The notes under the pieces were generated by a model. That model was not told the origin of the DNA, did no database searches, and saw nothing but the letters and a program-made list of their open reading frames with translations. A stretch of 64,000 nucleotides of DNA, taken from positions 62,001-126,000 of the forward strand of contig NZ_SRXX01000011.1 of NCBI RefSeq assembly GCF_004804315.1, written 5' to 3'. A program made the position numbers and the translations under genes. Each line of letters starts with the position of its first letter. The stretch's first letter is position 1. Of the stretch, positions 35,623-45,371 are shown one piece after another. This DNA is from Flagellimonas onchidii. Lineage in GTDB: Bacteria > Bacteroidota > Bacteroidia > Flavobacteriales > Flavobacteriaceae.

Positions 35623-37176
35623 TTATAAGAAAGAAACCTTTACCAATTGCTTTTTGCTTCCCCGCTTTGCATAGAAAAGCATGTTGTCGTCATTTGAAAT
35701 TTTAAGTGGTTTTGACACCATTAACGGGAGGCGTGCTTCTTGATTGTCAATGATTTTTTCATAGTCCATGACACCATTTTCGTCCAAAGAAATCATGAAA
35801 ACATTTCGGTTTCTGCTCAATCCCTGTTTGAAAATAAGACGTTCATTGTTGATCAACTGTGGGTTTTCGGAAGCGGTGCAGATAAAGAAATAGGTCTTTC
35901 CATTTTTGCAATAAGAACTGTACGAGGCATAAGCACCGTCACCTTGGGTCACTTCTGTTTTGTTTATGTTCCTTGCCCAAATCAGATTTCCTTTTGGGTC
36001 CAATTTGGCGCTCACAATGTCGTTGTGATGAAAGCGTTCCAATTTTACTCGTTGACCGGCTCCGGTAACTTCCATGCCTGTTGTCACAAAATATTCTTCG
36101 GCATTAAAAAAAATCTCTTCCGAAGGAGTTACCTCCACTCCTTTAAAAACAAGATTCTTGATAACCTTTTCTTCTTCCCTTCCAAACTTGTCTTCCATAA
36201 ATTGTTGGGAGAATGGATTGTATTTTTTGGAATTGATGTCCAAAGAAACCGGACTCACATCAAAATAAGCAATACCGTTGTATCGATTATCCTTTCTATC
36301 GGCATAAAACCCCGCACAGACCAGTCTGTTTTTCAATATAATAGGATAAAGTGCTTCTGGATATTTCCCAGGGTCTACGAATGACTGTGTTTTGCTTCCG
36401 CCTGGTGAGACTTTTATCAATTCATATTGAAACTTGCGTTCATCCACTCGAAAACGCTTCTTTTTAAAGTATGCCTTACCAACAATGTATGCCGTTTGCA
36501 AGTCAGAACTGATGGCTACATTTTCAAAGGCATAGTTCTTTTCCTCAATTTCATGGGAAAAATCGTGTTCAAATTGTTTGTTTAACGCCGTATCGTATAA
36601 ATGGATAATGTGCTTGTTCTGCTTTCCTTTTTTGTGATGTGTGCTGATTACAAAACCTGTCTTTTCCTCATTGAAAAGTATCGTAGTGGAGAAACCACTT
36701 GAAAAGTTTCGGTTATAGTAGTTTTTTCCCACCGGATTTCTGACTTCTTCCGAAGCTATGCTCAAAAGCTTTTTTGGCCTAAAATTAAAGTCGATAATAG
36801 GGCTGGTATGAACCCAATATTCGTATTGACCACGATTGTAGTTATAATCCAAGAACAAAAGGTTCAATTGCCCATTCTTGAAGAATCCGTCCACAAAGTT
36901 TAATCCTTTCAACTTATAGTTGTATTCGGAAACCAGTTCAAGATTATTGTTATACCGCTCAATTAGATAACCTTTGGGCTTTAAAATCAATCCTTGATAG
37001 TAGGCCCTGACCAAAATATAACCTCCCGTACCATCATCAGAAATGGTCAACAGGTTTGAATATCGATATCTATCGCTGAATTTTTCACCAAAGTCGTAAG
37101 AGACCGGCATTTTTTCTTGAGCACTCATCAGCACTCCTGTCAAAAGCAAGTAAAGTAGGATAAATCGCCTTTTCAT
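35623..37176 (-). CDS. Secreted protein of unknown function
   Basis: A 517-residue protein with a signal peptide (MKRRFILLYLLLTGVLMSAQ). The body is rich in beta strands with repeated motifs of the kind GGYILVRAYYQG, TAYIVGKAYFKKK and NGKTYFFICTAS, which suggests a beta-propeller-like or WD-like fold, but no family was recognised. No lipobox or sorting domain is present. The ATG at 37176 was chosen because it directly begins the signal peptide; a TTG at 37200 would add eight polar residues. It is monocistronic. Confidence 0.65.
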   Translation of the reverse strand: MKRRFILLYLLLTGVLMSAQEKMPVSYDFGEKFSDRYRYSNLLTISDDGTGGYILVRAYYQGLILKPKGYLIERYNNNLELVSEYNYKLKGLNFVDGFFKNGQLNLLFLDYNYNRGQYEYWVHTSPIIDFNFRPKKLLSIASEEVRNPVGKNYYNRNFSSGFSTTILFNEEKTGFVISTHHKKGKQNKHIIHLYDTALNKQFEHDFSHEIEEKNYAFENVAISSDLQTAYIVGKAYFKKKRFRVDERKFQYELIKVSPGGSKTQSFVDPGKYPEALYPIILKNRLVCAGFYADRKDNRYNGIAYFDVSPVSLDINSKKYNPFSQQFMEDKFGREEEKVIKNLVFKGVEVTPSEEIFFNAEEYFVTTGMEVTGAGQRVKLERFHHNDIVSAKLDPKGNLIWARNINKTEVTQGDGAYASYSSYCKNGKTYFFICTASENPQLINNERLIFKQGLSRNRNVFMISLDENGVMDYEKIIDNQEARLPLMVSKPLKISNDDNMLFYAKRGSKKQLVKVSFL

Positions 37177-37307
37177 GTGTATGTGTTTATTGCTTTTCAA
37201 TGGTCACATGTAACCTTTGACGACTAAAAAAAATCACTACTTAGGGTAGTTAGAGATTATTTTAGCCATGTCGGTTTCATCATAGTCTGGTTTGGTTGAA
37301 CCAATAG

Positions 37308-38090
37308 CTATGACCCTGGAAAATCTGCTTTTCGTTTTTCCAAGAAGGCCGTAGTGCCTTCTTTAAAATCTTCTGTACCGAAGCAAGTGCCAAAAGCATC
37401 AATTTCTGAAGCATAACCATTAACATCATACTTAAAACCAGCATTTACGGCATTTATTGCATATTTTATGGCCACAGAGGAGTTATTCGATATCCTGCTC
37501 GCAATTTTTAGACAAAGCGGCAACAATTCTTCTTGAGATACCACGTAGTTGACCAATCCATAATCCAAAGCTTTGTTCGCATCAATCATGCCAGCTGTCA
37601 TGATCATTTCCATGGCCCTGCCCTTTCCGATAAGTTGAGGCAGACGCTGCGTGCCGCCGTAACCAGGAATCACTCCAAGGGAAACCTCGGGAAGTCCCAT
37701 TTTGGCATTATCGCTCGCAATTCTAAAGTGACTGGACATGGCCAATTCCAGTCCACCTCCCAAAGCAAAACCATTAATGGCCGCAATTACAGGGGTAGAA
37801 AGGTTTTCTACAAAATCAAAGAGATTATTTTGTCCTTCTGCTGCCAATTGACGCCCTTCTTTGACCGAAAAATGGGCAAATTCGGAAATATCCGCTCCTG
37901 CCACAAAGGCCTTCTCTCCGCTTCCTGTAATTATAATCACTTTGGTTTCACCGTCGTCATCAAGTTCTTTGAATGCGGTATGCAATTCAGCAATGGTTCT
38001 TTTGTTCAGGGCATTAAGCTTCTTTGGTCTATTAATGGTGATGGTAGCAATGTTATTTTCTTCCTCGATGTAGATGTTTTCGTAGTTCAT
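37308..38090 (-). CDS. Enoyl-CoA hydratase/isomerase family protein (crotonase)
   Basis: A 260-residue crotonase. The oxyanion-hole segments are KAFVAGADISEF and GFALGGGLELAMS, and the catalytic Glu pair is in MGLPEVSLGVIPGYGGTQRL. The protein has the typical length for short-chain enoyl-CoA hydratase, which hydrates trans-2-enoyl-CoA in fatty acid beta-oxidation. No thiolase or acyl-CoA dehydrogenase gene is nearby. The kinase gene lies 14 bases upstream and may be co-transcribed. Confidence 0.85.
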   Translation of the reverse strand: MNYENIYIEEENNIATITINRPKKLNALNKRTIAELHTAFKELDDDGETKVIIITGSGEKAFVAGADISEFAHFSVKEGRQLAAEGQNNLFDFVENLSTPVIAAINGFALGGGLELAMSSHFRIASDNAKMGLPEVSLGVIPGYGGTQRLPQLIGKGRAMEMIMTAGMIDANKALDYGLVNYVVSQEELLPLCLKIASRISNNSSVAIKYAINAVNAGFKYDVNGYASEIDAFGTCFGTEDFKEGTTAFLEKRKADFPGS

Positions 38091-38104
38091 AGATGTGGTT
38101 TTGT

Positions 38105-39583
38105 TTATTCCTTTGGAAATTTTACGGTAAACACGGTGCCTTTACCTTCTTGTGACGTAAAATCTATGGTTCCTTTATAATTTTCAACAATGTTCTTTAC
38201 CATGCCCAGACCAAGTCCCATTCCACTGGATTTTGTAGTGAATTTGGGCTCAAAAATCTTATCCATAAAGTCATCGGCGATTCCAACGCCGTTATCCGCC
38301 ACCGAAATTTTTACATCTTCTTGTTCCGAAGCCACCGTAACCAAAATCCTAGGTGAATCTACCTCGGGTACCGCCTGAATGGCATTCTTTACCAAATTTG
38401 TGACCACTCTGATAAGTTGGGTACGGTCTAGTTTGGCAATAATTTCTTTTTCATCTGAAATAAAATGGATGTAATCCTCATTGAAGATTTCCAAGGCCAA
38501 CTGAACAATCTTCACCACATTTAATGTCTCATTTTGCTGCGCGGGCATGTCGGCAAAATTGGAAAAAGCAGAGGCTATATTACTCATGGTGTCTATCTGC
38601 TGAATCAAGGTCTTTGAAAACTCCTTTACCTTGGCTTCCGCTTTTGGGTCTTCAGGGTCAAACTTGCGTTCAAAACTTTGTACCGTTAATCGCAATGGTG
38701 TCAACGGATTTTTAATTTCATGGGCCACTTGTTTGGCCATTTCCCTCCACGCCTGTTCTCTTTCGCTTCGAGCCAATTTAACGGCGCTTTCTTCCAGCTC
38801 ATCAATCATTCCATTATAGGAATCGACCAATTTTCCTATTTCTTGACCCGGATTTTCAATATAGATTTTCTCGTTGCGTTTGGTTAAATCCGTTTGGTAT
38901 ATTTTATCTGAAATAGCCTGTAAGGAACGTGTTATATACTTTGAAACAAAGTACGCCAAAATTACAGCTGACAAGAGCATTAACAGGTAAACCCCACCCA
39001 ACCGAAGCAGTAATTCACGAAGCTCCATATTATTGAAAGAGTTGTCTTCAAAATAAGGAAGGTTTACAATACCAATCGGTTTAAATTTTAAATCGTTAAT
39101 ATAAGTGTACGATGCCTGATAGTTATCACCAGCCGCTGTTTTTTTCTCCACATAGCGTTTGTTGGTAGTAATCCTCAAATTATTCAAAACTTCGGCATCG
39201 AGGCAATTGGAGATGGAATCTGCTTCAAAAGCGGGTCTGGAACTTTTAATAAGTTGGCCTTCCATATCATAAATATTAAAGGCTACATTTTGCACATCGG
39301 CAATCTTATAGATCTCATCCATAAAAATGAGCTCTAAGTATTCAGTAGTAACAGGATAGGTAGTTTCTCTTAAGGCGTAGGAAATACTTTGAAGAATTTG
39401 CTCTTCCTTACGCTCCAGTCGATTTTCGTGATAATCCTTGTTTTGTTCTTGGGAGTGATATATGGTAACACCGGCAACAAGTACTGAAGCAATGACCACT
39501 AAAAGAATCATGGCAACAAATATGCGGGAACGAAGCGATAGTTTCTTGAACAATTTTTTTGGGTTTGCGAATAAAGTTAGCAA
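38105..39583 (-). CDS. HAMP-domain sensor histidine kinase (NtrY-like)
   Basis: A 492-residue kinase. Two transmembrane helices (IFVAMILLVVIASVLVAGV and LLRLGGVYLLMLLSAVILAYF) flank a periplasmic sensor domain of about 140 residues; then a HAMP linker, HisKA with the phosphoacceptor His near residue 288 (VAHEIKNPL), and HATPase with NLVKNAIQAVP and GLGLGMVKNIV. No response regulator is adjacent, so it is an orphan. The start codon is TTG, directly after an in-frame stop; no ATG exists before the first helix. Confidence 0.85.
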   Translation of the reverse strand: MLTLFANPKKLFKKLSLRSRIFVAMILLVVIASVLVAGVTIYHSQEQNKDYHENRLERKEEQILQSISYALRETTYPVTTEYLELIFMDEIYKIADVQNVAFNIYDMEGQLIKSSRPAFEADSISNCLDAEVLNNLRITTNKRYVEKKTAAGDNYQASYTYINDLKFKPIGIVNLPYFEDNSFNNMELRELLLRLGGVYLLMLLSAVILAYFVSKYITRSLQAISDKIYQTDLTKRNEKIYIENPGQEIGKLVDSYNGMIDELEESAVKLARSEREQAWREMAKQVAHEIKNPLTPLRLTVQSFERKFDPEDPKAEAKVKEFSKTLIQQIDTMSNIASAFSNFADMPAQQNETLNVVKIVQLALEIFNEDYIHFISDEKEIIAKLDRTQLIRVVTNLVKNAIQAVPEVDSPRILVTVASEQEDVKISVADNGVGIADDFMDKIFEPKFTTKSSGMGLGLGMVKNIVENYKGTIDFTSQEGKGTVFTVKFPKE

Positions 39584-39599
39584 TTATCAAGCCAATTTA

Positions 39600-39690
39600 A
39601 GTGCAAGCTCAAAGTTCAATCATCAAGCTCAAGTTTTAAGTTCAATGATCAGTATCCCTTATGAACTTTGAACTTATATTTAAAGTTTGG
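39600..39690. repeat. Short AAGTTCAA-type repeats
   Basis: Imperfect copies of CAAGCTCAAAGTTCAATCAT (39605 onwards) and inverted TTGAACTT-like elements fill this gap between hemJ and the kinase gene. They look like degenerate intergenic repeats; no terminator with a T run is seen. Confidence 0.4.
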
Positions 39691-39702
39691 ATTTGAACTT
39701 CT

Positions 39703-40245
39703 TTATGCATTAGGGTTTTTATCCCTGATACGTTTGTATAATCGAATACCGAGCATAAGCAATATCATCAACACAAAAATTCCTACGACTCCATAAATCC
39801 AATTAAAAGCATTTCTAAGAATTACCAAGAACACCACCGCAAAAAGTATAAGGGTGGCAACTTCATTCCAAATTCGCATAAATCTAGAAGTGTATTTGAC
39901 TTCATCGCGCTGCAATTGTTTGAAAATTTGATGACATTTCAGGTGGTATACAATCAATAATCCAACAAAAACCAGTTTTACCTGCATCCACGCTTCTTTC
40001 CAATAATCGGGACCAATAATAAGTAACCAAATTGCAAATGCGATACACAGAACAGCAGAAGGCCATGTGATAATATACCAAAGCCGCTTGGTCATCAGCT
40101 TTAATTGCTGTGAAAGGATTTCTTTATCGGGTGAGGGTTTCTGCCAAGCTTCAATATGGTAAATAAAAAGACGAGGAATATAGAACAGTCCAGCGAACCA
40201 AGTCACGACAAAAATCAAATGGAGAGATTTTATATATAGGTACAT
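39703..40245 (-). CDS. hemJ: CopD-family protein, probable protoporphyrinogen IX oxidase HemJ
   Basis: A 180-residue protein with four or five transmembrane helices. It begins MYLYIKSLHLIFVVTWFAGL and carries the PRLFIYHIE motif typical of HemJ, the heme-dependent protoporphyrinogen oxidase of most proteobacteria and Bacteroidota. No HemG or HemY is in the window. It supplies the missing step between the HemE product and ferrochelatase, but lies 15 kb from the other hem genes. The gene appears to follow the MutS-like gene in the same direction. Confidence 0.8.
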   Translation of the reverse strand: MYLYIKSLHLIFVVTWFAGLFYIPRLFIYHIEAWQKPSPDKEILSQQLKLMTKRLWYIITWPSAVLCIAFAIWLLIIGPDYWKEAWMQVKLVFVGLLIVYHLKCHQIFKQLQRDEVKYTSRFMRIWNEVATLILFAVVFLVILRNAFNWIYGVVGIFVLMILLMLGIRLYKRIRDKNPNA

Positions 40246-40299
40246 CGCACGGTCGTTATAGCTTTAAAATGGTAAATTTAGGGGTTACCACATCAGAAA

Positions 40300-42072
40300 T
40301 CACTCCACAACTCCCATTTTTTTAAGCAAAAAGCTGGCATTCATGTTCTGACAGACTCCTTTTTTAAATTTATAATCGAAAAATAATTCGTCATCAACAA
40401 TGTTAGCGTCAAAGTAATAATTGGACACTTTATTAAAATCATCCGCAACTTCACAAAGACTTAAGTCATGGGTTGCGATGATACCGGTCCCACCCAGCTT
40501 CACCAATTTCTCTATAAATTTTTGCGAACCAGCAGCCTTATCGGTACTGTTGGTACCTTTTAGAATTTCGTCCAAAACAATAAAATATTTATCATTCCCC
40601 ATCTCATCAATAATAAATTTCAATCGTTTTAACTCGCTGAAAAAATAGCTTTCATCATCAGTAAGACTATCTGAGGTTCGCATGCTCGTAATTAGTTTTA
40701 TTGGCGAGTATTCCACCGATTGAGCACAAACAGGAAGTCCAACGTTTGCCATGACCACTTGCAATGACACTGTGCGTAAAAAAGTGCTTTTCCCAGCCAT
40801 ATTTGCACCAGTTATTATAAAAAATTCATCTTTTCTTATCGCAATGTCATTTCTTACAGCCTTCTGGGGGTCAAGCATTGGGTGGGATAGTCCTGTGCTT
40901 TCCAAAGTTTTGTCGCTCTCAACAATACTTGGATAGATATGGTCTTGATGATTGAATGCATAATTGCCCAGACTATTATATGCGTCAAAAAAATCGATAG
41001 TATTGAACCAATCTGAAATATGGTTTTTGTGAGCTAGTATCCATGTTTCTATTTGATGGGTTATAATCAAATCTCTAAGAAAAAAACCATTCAGAACCAA
41101 TGAAATCAAAATATTGTTCCGCTGGTCTAATCTATCTAAAAGCTTTGAAAATTGTTTGAGAATGGCTGAACTTGATTCATTTGAGTTGACTACATCTTCT
41201 CGTTTTGTGAGCAGCAATTCACTTTCAAATTCGTGTTCTTCAATCAAGGCCAGCAATCTAGAATATTGTGCAAACGTGCTGTTCACTTTTGACGTCCAAG
41301 CCGAAAGGTGTGTTACTTTCTTTACAAACTTTCCCGTAATGGCCATTCCCAACAGAAAAACAAAAAACACCCAATAACCAGAAATCCATCCCGCAAAATA
41401 TGCTACCAAAACCAAGATGGACAAAACGGAAAACCCTCGAGCAATATTCCTGATTTGTTTAGGTAGAAAGGGAGCGTAGCCTTTTATCCAACTGATTACT
41501 TTGTCAGCCGTGAGCTCATTTTTTACCAAAATTGCAGTGGCTCCAAACCGTTGCCTCCATTCTGGAATTTTGGCCAACTCCTTAATGGCACTTTGTTTTT
41601 GTTCAATGTCTTTAATATTGTTGGAAAGCAGTATATCTGCTAACAACTTTGACCCGCCAAGTAACGAAGTCCTGTTCAGATATTGATAAAAAGACCCTTT
41701 ACCAAACAAATCGATATCTGGGCCATACCAATGTTCAGTATCCTTAAATTCTTGACCTCGGGGGAGGTGATAAAAATCTCGGTCAAGCACCTTAAGTTCG
41801 GTTTTGTTTCTTTGAATCAACGCAATTTTTAAATCCCTTTCGTATTGCATTCGATTATGTCGAATAATCAAAAAAACAAAAACCGCAACCCCAACTAGCA
41901 ATATTGAAACCAACACCTTGGGAAAGCCCCAACTGTAATAAATCGCAATGGACAAAGCAACAAATACCCCCAACCTTAAACTGCTGGAAACACCAAGGTC
42001 TTTTTTAATGCCCTCTAGTTCTTGTTCAAATTTTGCTAGTTGTTCGTGATAAAAAACTTTGGGCTCTACCAT
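40300..42072 (-). CDS. Membrane-anchored MutS-like ATPase
   Basis: A 590-residue protein with the MutS core and ATPase domains but no mismatch-recognition domain. The Walker A motif is GANMAGKST (about residue 423), followed by the MutS signature with SYFFSELKRL, the Walker B FIVLDEILKGTN and GIIATHDLSLCEV. Two hydrophobic stretches not found in MutS precede the core: about 30-72 (two helices near YYSWGFPKVLVSILLVGVAV) and about 215-250 (SVLSILVLVAYFAGW and YWVFFVFLLGMAITG). So the ATPase appears bound to the inner membrane. Its role is unknown, and repair of mismatches is doubtful. Confidence 0.75.
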   Translation of the reverse strand: MVEPKVFYHEQLAKFEQELEGIKKDLGVSSSLRLGVFVALSIAIYYSWGFPKVLVSILLVGVAVFVFLIIRHNRMQYERDLKIALIQRNKTELKVLDRDFYHLPRGQEFKDTEHWYGPDIDLFGKGSFYQYLNRTSLLGGSKLLADILLSNNIKDIEQKQSAIKELAKIPEWRQRFGATAILVKNELTADKVISWIKGYAPFLPKQIRNIARGFSVLSILVLVAYFAGWISGYWVFFVFLLGMAITGKFVKKVTHLSAWTSKVNSTFAQYSRLLALIEEHEFESELLLTKREDVVNSNESSSAILKQFSKLLDRLDQRNNILISLVLNGFFLRDLIITHQIETWILAHKNHISDWFNTIDFFDAYNSLGNYAFNHQDHIYPSIVESDKTLESTGLSHPMLDPQKAVRNDIAIRKDEFFIITGANMAGKSTFLRTVSLQVVMANVGLPVCAQSVEYSPIKLITSMRTSDSLTDDESYFFSELKRLKFIIDEMGNDKYFIVLDEILKGTNSTDKAAGSQKFIEKLVKLGGTGIIATHDLSLCEVADDFNKVSNYYFDANIVDDELFFDYKFKKGVCQNMNASFLLKKMGVVE

Positions 42073-42184
42073 TCTAATTGGGCTGTGGACTGCGTTTGTG
42101 ATTGTTATGGGTTGTGCGCAATAAATTTAAGGGAATAAGTTCATTCCTATTATTCCCAGACTAAACATAAAGGGCTATTAGCTC

Positions 42185-45100
42185 TTATTCCTCAATAAAC
42201 AAGTAATCCAATTTAAGGTTGTTGAACTCATTATTGAAGGCTTTGAGTTCATCACCCACCAGCTTATCAAACGTATCCAATTGTGATTTAATTTTGGCCG
42301 AAAGCTCATCTTTTACCGCAATGTCCTGTTCGGTTGGTGGAAAATCATCGATAGAGACCAAGCTATTTAAATGCCCCAATTTGTTGGTCAAACGAATGGG
42401 GAAATTCAAAGGGTCCTGTACACTTCGATTTTTAGTTTGGTAAAGAGCTTTTTCAATTTCCCCAAAATCTTCTTTCATCTTTTTGGCCTTCTCCACCAAA
42501 TCCTTGGTTTGTTCATTGTCTTTATACTGCTTTACAAAACCGTCCAATTGTTCATTGATTTTCCTAATCTTCTTAATGGATTGATGTGCTCTATCAATGG
42601 TTTCGTTAATGTCCGAAATGAAATCATATTGCTTTTGCATATCAACAACCGAAACCTCAGCTTTTGGGTCGGGAAGAATTTTAAATTCTTGAGTTTGATT
42701 AGAACCGTTCACATTTAAATGAACCTTATAATTTCCAGGAACAGCTTTGGCCCCATTTAGATTGGCCCACCAGAGAATCATTCCCTTCAATTTTTCTGCG
42801 CCTTTTCCACGGGTATCCCAAATGTGAGTATTTCCTCCCTTTTTCACTTTTAGCTTTTTGTCTTTTTTCGTGGCAAAGGTGCTGTAGTTGGCCAAAGTAT
42901 CCCGTTCATTTTGGTATATGTTAGGCTGATGCTATCCTTGTCCGATAGATCTTTCAAATAAAAATGAGTGATAACTCCATTAGGGTGGTTTTGTCCTGCT
43001 GTTTTTGAAGGCTCCTTGGCAGCGCTTCCTTTTGTGCGGTAACTATCTTTAGGTTGATAAAGCACTGCACCTGCTGTTTTTTTCGAAGCATCCAATTGAT
43101 GTAATACTGTCAAATCATCAATCATCCAAACACTGCGTCCTTGGGTTGCCACAATTAAGTTGTCATCTTTGATGGCCAAATCTGTAATAGGAACAATGGG
43201 AAGGTTCAACTGAAACTTTTCCCAGTTTTGTCCATCATTGAACGAAATGTACATTCCTGTTTCTGTTCCGGCATATAGCAACCCCCTCCGTTTTGGGTCT
43301 TCGCGAAGTGCCCTTGTAAAATGTTCGGCATTTATCCCATTTGTGATTTTGCTCCATGTTTTTCCAAAATCCGTGGTCTTGTACAAATAGGGTTGAAAAT
43401 CTCCCAGTTTATATCTGGTGGCAGCAACATAGCAAGTGCCTTCTTCAAAAACGGAAGGTTCTATGCAATTGATCATGTTCCATTCGGGCATATTTGGTGG
43501 GGTCACATTCTCCCAAGTTTTGCCACCATCCTTGGTTACATGAATCAAACCATCATCACTTCCAACCCAAATCAAGCCCTCTTTCAATGGACTTTCATTT
43601 GCCGCAAAAATGGTACAATAATATTCTACGCTGGTATTATCCTGGGTAATAGGCCCACCACTCGAAACTAATTTTGTAGGATCGTTCCGGGTCAAATCCC
43701 CGCTTAGCACTTCCCAACTTTGACCTTCATTAGTACTTAAATGCACATGATTGGAAAACGTGTATAATTTCTTCGGGTCATGTTTGCTAAAAATGATAGG
43801 GAAGTTCCATTGAAAACGATATTTCATCGCCTCGGCTCCATGCCCCATGGGGTTATCGGGCCAAACATTGATGCCTCTAACCGTGTTGTTTTTATGATTG
43901 ACACGGGTCAAAAATCCATCATAGCTACCTCCGTAGACAATATCATTATTTGTCGGATCCACGGCAATATGCGCAGACTCTCCTCCCGCGGTTGGTTCCC
44001 AATCATCTTCACCGATAGAACCGTCATCGCTTCGGTGATTGATACGGATGGTCGAATTATCCTGTTGCGCCACATAAATTCGATAAGGAAAAGCATTGTC
44101 CGTAGTTACTCGATAAAATTGCGCCGTGGGCTGATTATAATAAGTACTCCATGTCTCACCTCCGTCATACGTAACCTGAGCACCTCCATCATCCCCAATA
44201 ATCATCCGCTTCGAATTTTCGGGAGCAATCCATAAATCATGATGATCGCCGTGAGGAGCGTTGAAGGTATTGAAGGTTTTACCACCATCGGTAGACTTAT
44301 GATAGCGGACATTCATCACGTAAACCACGTCTTCATCTTCAGTGTCCGCATATACTCGAGTATAATACCAAGCTCGTTGCCTCAATTTGCGCTCACTGTT
44401 TACTTGGGTCCATTTTTTGCCTCCATCATCTGACCTATAAAGCCCCCCTTTTTCCTTGTTCTCCACAATAGCCCAAACCCTGTCGCTATTTTTAGGTGAA
44501 ACCGCTACTCCAATGATTCCAAGTGTGTCTTTGGGAAAGCCTTCATTTTTTGAAATCTCGGTCCAAGTTTCGCCACTATCTGTGCTTTTCCAGAGTGCTG
44601 ACCCATCCCCACCACTGCTCAAACTGTATGGAGTTCTTTTGGCCCTCCAAGTTGAAGCATACAAAATTCTTGGATTATTTGGGTCGAAAGTTAAATCAAC
44701 GGCCCCTGCTTGATCATTCACAAAAAGTATTTGCCTCCAATTTTTTCCTCCATCTACACTCTTATAGATACCCCTTTCCTTAGTGGGCTTATAAATATTG
44801 CCTAAAACTGCGGCGTAAACGGTATTATAATCGGTAGGATGAATTCGGATTCGAGGTACGTGACGACTGTTTTTTAGTCCTGCAAATGTCCAAGTCTTCC
44901 CCGCGTTTTCGGTTTTCCAGATGCCATAACCACTAGAAACATTTCCGCGAAGTGTTTTTTCACCACCTCCAACATACATGACATTAGGGTCACTTTTGGC
45001 CACTTCGACCGCGCCAATACTTCCGCCAAAATAACCATCGGAAATATTTTCCCAAGTACGACCCCCATTAGTAGTTTTCCATACCCCACCACCCGTGGCT

Positions 45101-45318
45101 CCAAAATAAAAGAGATTCGGTTTTCCAGGCACTCCGGTAACAGCAGCAGAACGACCCCCGCGAAAGGGGCCTACCAAGCGATACTCCAAACTGGAATACA
45201 TTTCTTCGGGATATTCAGGACCAGATTGGGTTTTCTTTTTTCGTTGAGATTGAGAGGAAATGGCAAACAGACAAAGTGCCATCAATAGCACTCCGTTTTT
45301 GGAAAGCAATTGTTTCAT
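42185..45318 (-). pseudogene. VPS10/BNR beta-propeller protein, frameshifted near its 3' end
   Basis: A secreted protein of about 1044 residues interrupted by one frameshift. The first part (45318 to about 42900, 822 residues) has a signal peptide (GVLLMALCLFAISS) and the VPS10/sortilin-like propeller with many BNR Asp-box motifs (SxDGGKTW, KTTNGGRTWENI, TYDGGETW). The frame then ends with a run of unrelated residues. The second part (42895-42185) continues with NYSTFATKKDK and the usual C-terminal helical domain. At 42901-42903 the run GGG on the coding strand would have to be GGGG to give ...MNGDTLANYS, so a one-base loss in a homopolymer explains it. Proteins of this family are often annotated as glycosyl hydrolases without proof of activity. 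Confidence 0.8.
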
Positions 45319-45371
45319 TTTGTTTTAGAATTAGTCAGACCTAAATGTAGGGAAAAAGGAATGAACCATTA

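Noticed and set aside
42219..45100. Several long antisense frames within the BNR gene
   Set aside because: They mirror the repetitive Asp-box coding pattern and show no family features.
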